Shown here: positions 63,908 to 64,000 of the stretch, one piece after another
How positions within the stretch are numbered: the first letter of the stretch is position 1
Layout: each line of letters opens with the position of its first letter
NCBI RefSeq assembly: GCF_003859805.1
Contig: NZ_RQZG01000004.1
Span: forward strand, 157,908-221,907
Direction of reading: 5' to 3'
Length of the DNA stretch: 64,000 nucleotides
From: Arachnia propionica
GTDB taxonomy: Bacteria; Actinomycetota; Actinomycetes; Propionibacteriales; Propionibacteriaceae
Translations under genes and position numbers: made by a program
Notes under the pieces: generated by a model
Databases searched by the model: none
Seen by the model: only the letters and a program-made list of their open reading frames with translations
What the model was told of the DNA's origin: nothing

Positions 63908-64000
63908 GCGAGCAGCCGCTGTCGGGGGATGGGTTGGTGTTGCCGGAGGCGTTTCCGGTGAAGTCGTCGAAGATGAATGTGGAGACGGTGCGGACTGCGG
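63904..64000 (+). CDS. Start of a second large type VII-secreted protein (cut by window edge)
   Basis: Thirty-two codons are visible. They read MSEQPLSGDGLVLPEAFPVK then SSKMNVETVRTA, matching the first residues of the 1154-residue protein (MSDQPQSEDGLVMPSAFPVQ, SSTINVDNVNTA). The gene therefore begins a second toxin-like substrate whose C-terminal domain lies outside the window. Confidence 0.8.
   Translation, partial: MSEQPLSGDGLVLPEAFPVKSSKMNVETVRTA

Noticed and set aside
1..64000. tRNA, rRNA, insertion sequence, integrase or attachment site
   Set aside because: Nothing convincing was seen on reading; no transposase or integrase motif appears in any translation. A dedicated RNA-gene scan was not possible.

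Overview
The window is high-GC (roughly two-thirds G+C) DNA from an actinobacterium. Ribosomal gene order, GTG/TTG starts, leaderless promoters, acidic RpoA and L17 tails and the type VII secretion genes all fit Actinomycetota. The family Propionibacteriaceae is my best guess, made on style alone and not proven here. No tRNA, rRNA, CRISPR array or transposase was recognised.

Region 1 (1-15300) is a hexuronide-use island. On the minus strand a tightly overlapping operon runs uidA (beta-glucuronidase), larE, larB, larC, a LacI-type regulator and uxaC (glucuronate isomerase, cut by the window edge). Divergent from it is a GPH-type sugar symporter. A second minus-strand operon holds gnd (6-phosphogluconate dehydrogenase), a PfkB-type sugar-acid kinase and a LarA-like enzyme; divergent from that are a GH3 hydrolase and a HAD hydrolase. 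LarB, LarC and LarE build the nickel-pincer nucleotide cofactor used by LarA-family enzymes. The set suggests a route glucuronide > glucuronate > fructuronate > mannonate > gluconate > 6-phosphogluconate > ribulose-5-phosphate, with the LarA homologue acting as a mannonate/gluconate 2-epimerase. Both divergent promoter regions carry the same unusual motif, paired TTGCC-N5-TTGCC boxes facing GGCAA-N5-GGCAA boxes.

Region 2 (15400-18600) has a soluble two-component pair, a small secreted protein and a SUKH-like protein; the last two are flanked by related intergenic repeats. Region 3 (18650-41650) carries the ribosomal clusters: S10 (rpsJ to rpsQ), spc (rplN to rplO), secY-adk-map, infA, and the alpha operon (rpmJ, rpsM, rpsK, rpsD, rpoA, rplQ). 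The series is interrupted by pncC plus ferritin, by a low-molecular-weight phosphatase, and by two paralogous membrane-anchored metalloproteases, a lipase and a YciI protein. L4 has an uncommon C-terminal module. Strong terminator hairpins follow rpsQ, rplO, infA and rplQ.

Region 4 (41650-44850) has a metallophosphoesterase, a frameshifted nucleotidyltransferase, a GT4 glycosyltransferase and a transglutaminase-like protein without an evident catalytic cysteine. Region 5 (44850-64000) is a type VII (ESX-like) secretion locus. EccC, a MinD-like protein with a degenerate P-loop, EccD, a one-pass protein and an RDD-FHA protein lie on the minus strand. Two ESAT-6-like proteins and a tandemly repeated substrate cassette lie on the plus strand. 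Each cassette is a DUF6177-like protein, two small proteins and a large secreted protein; a candidate immunity protein follows the first copy, and the second copy runs off the window. A second substrate module on the minus strand (44850-48176) is broken by a one-base frameshift in a G run.
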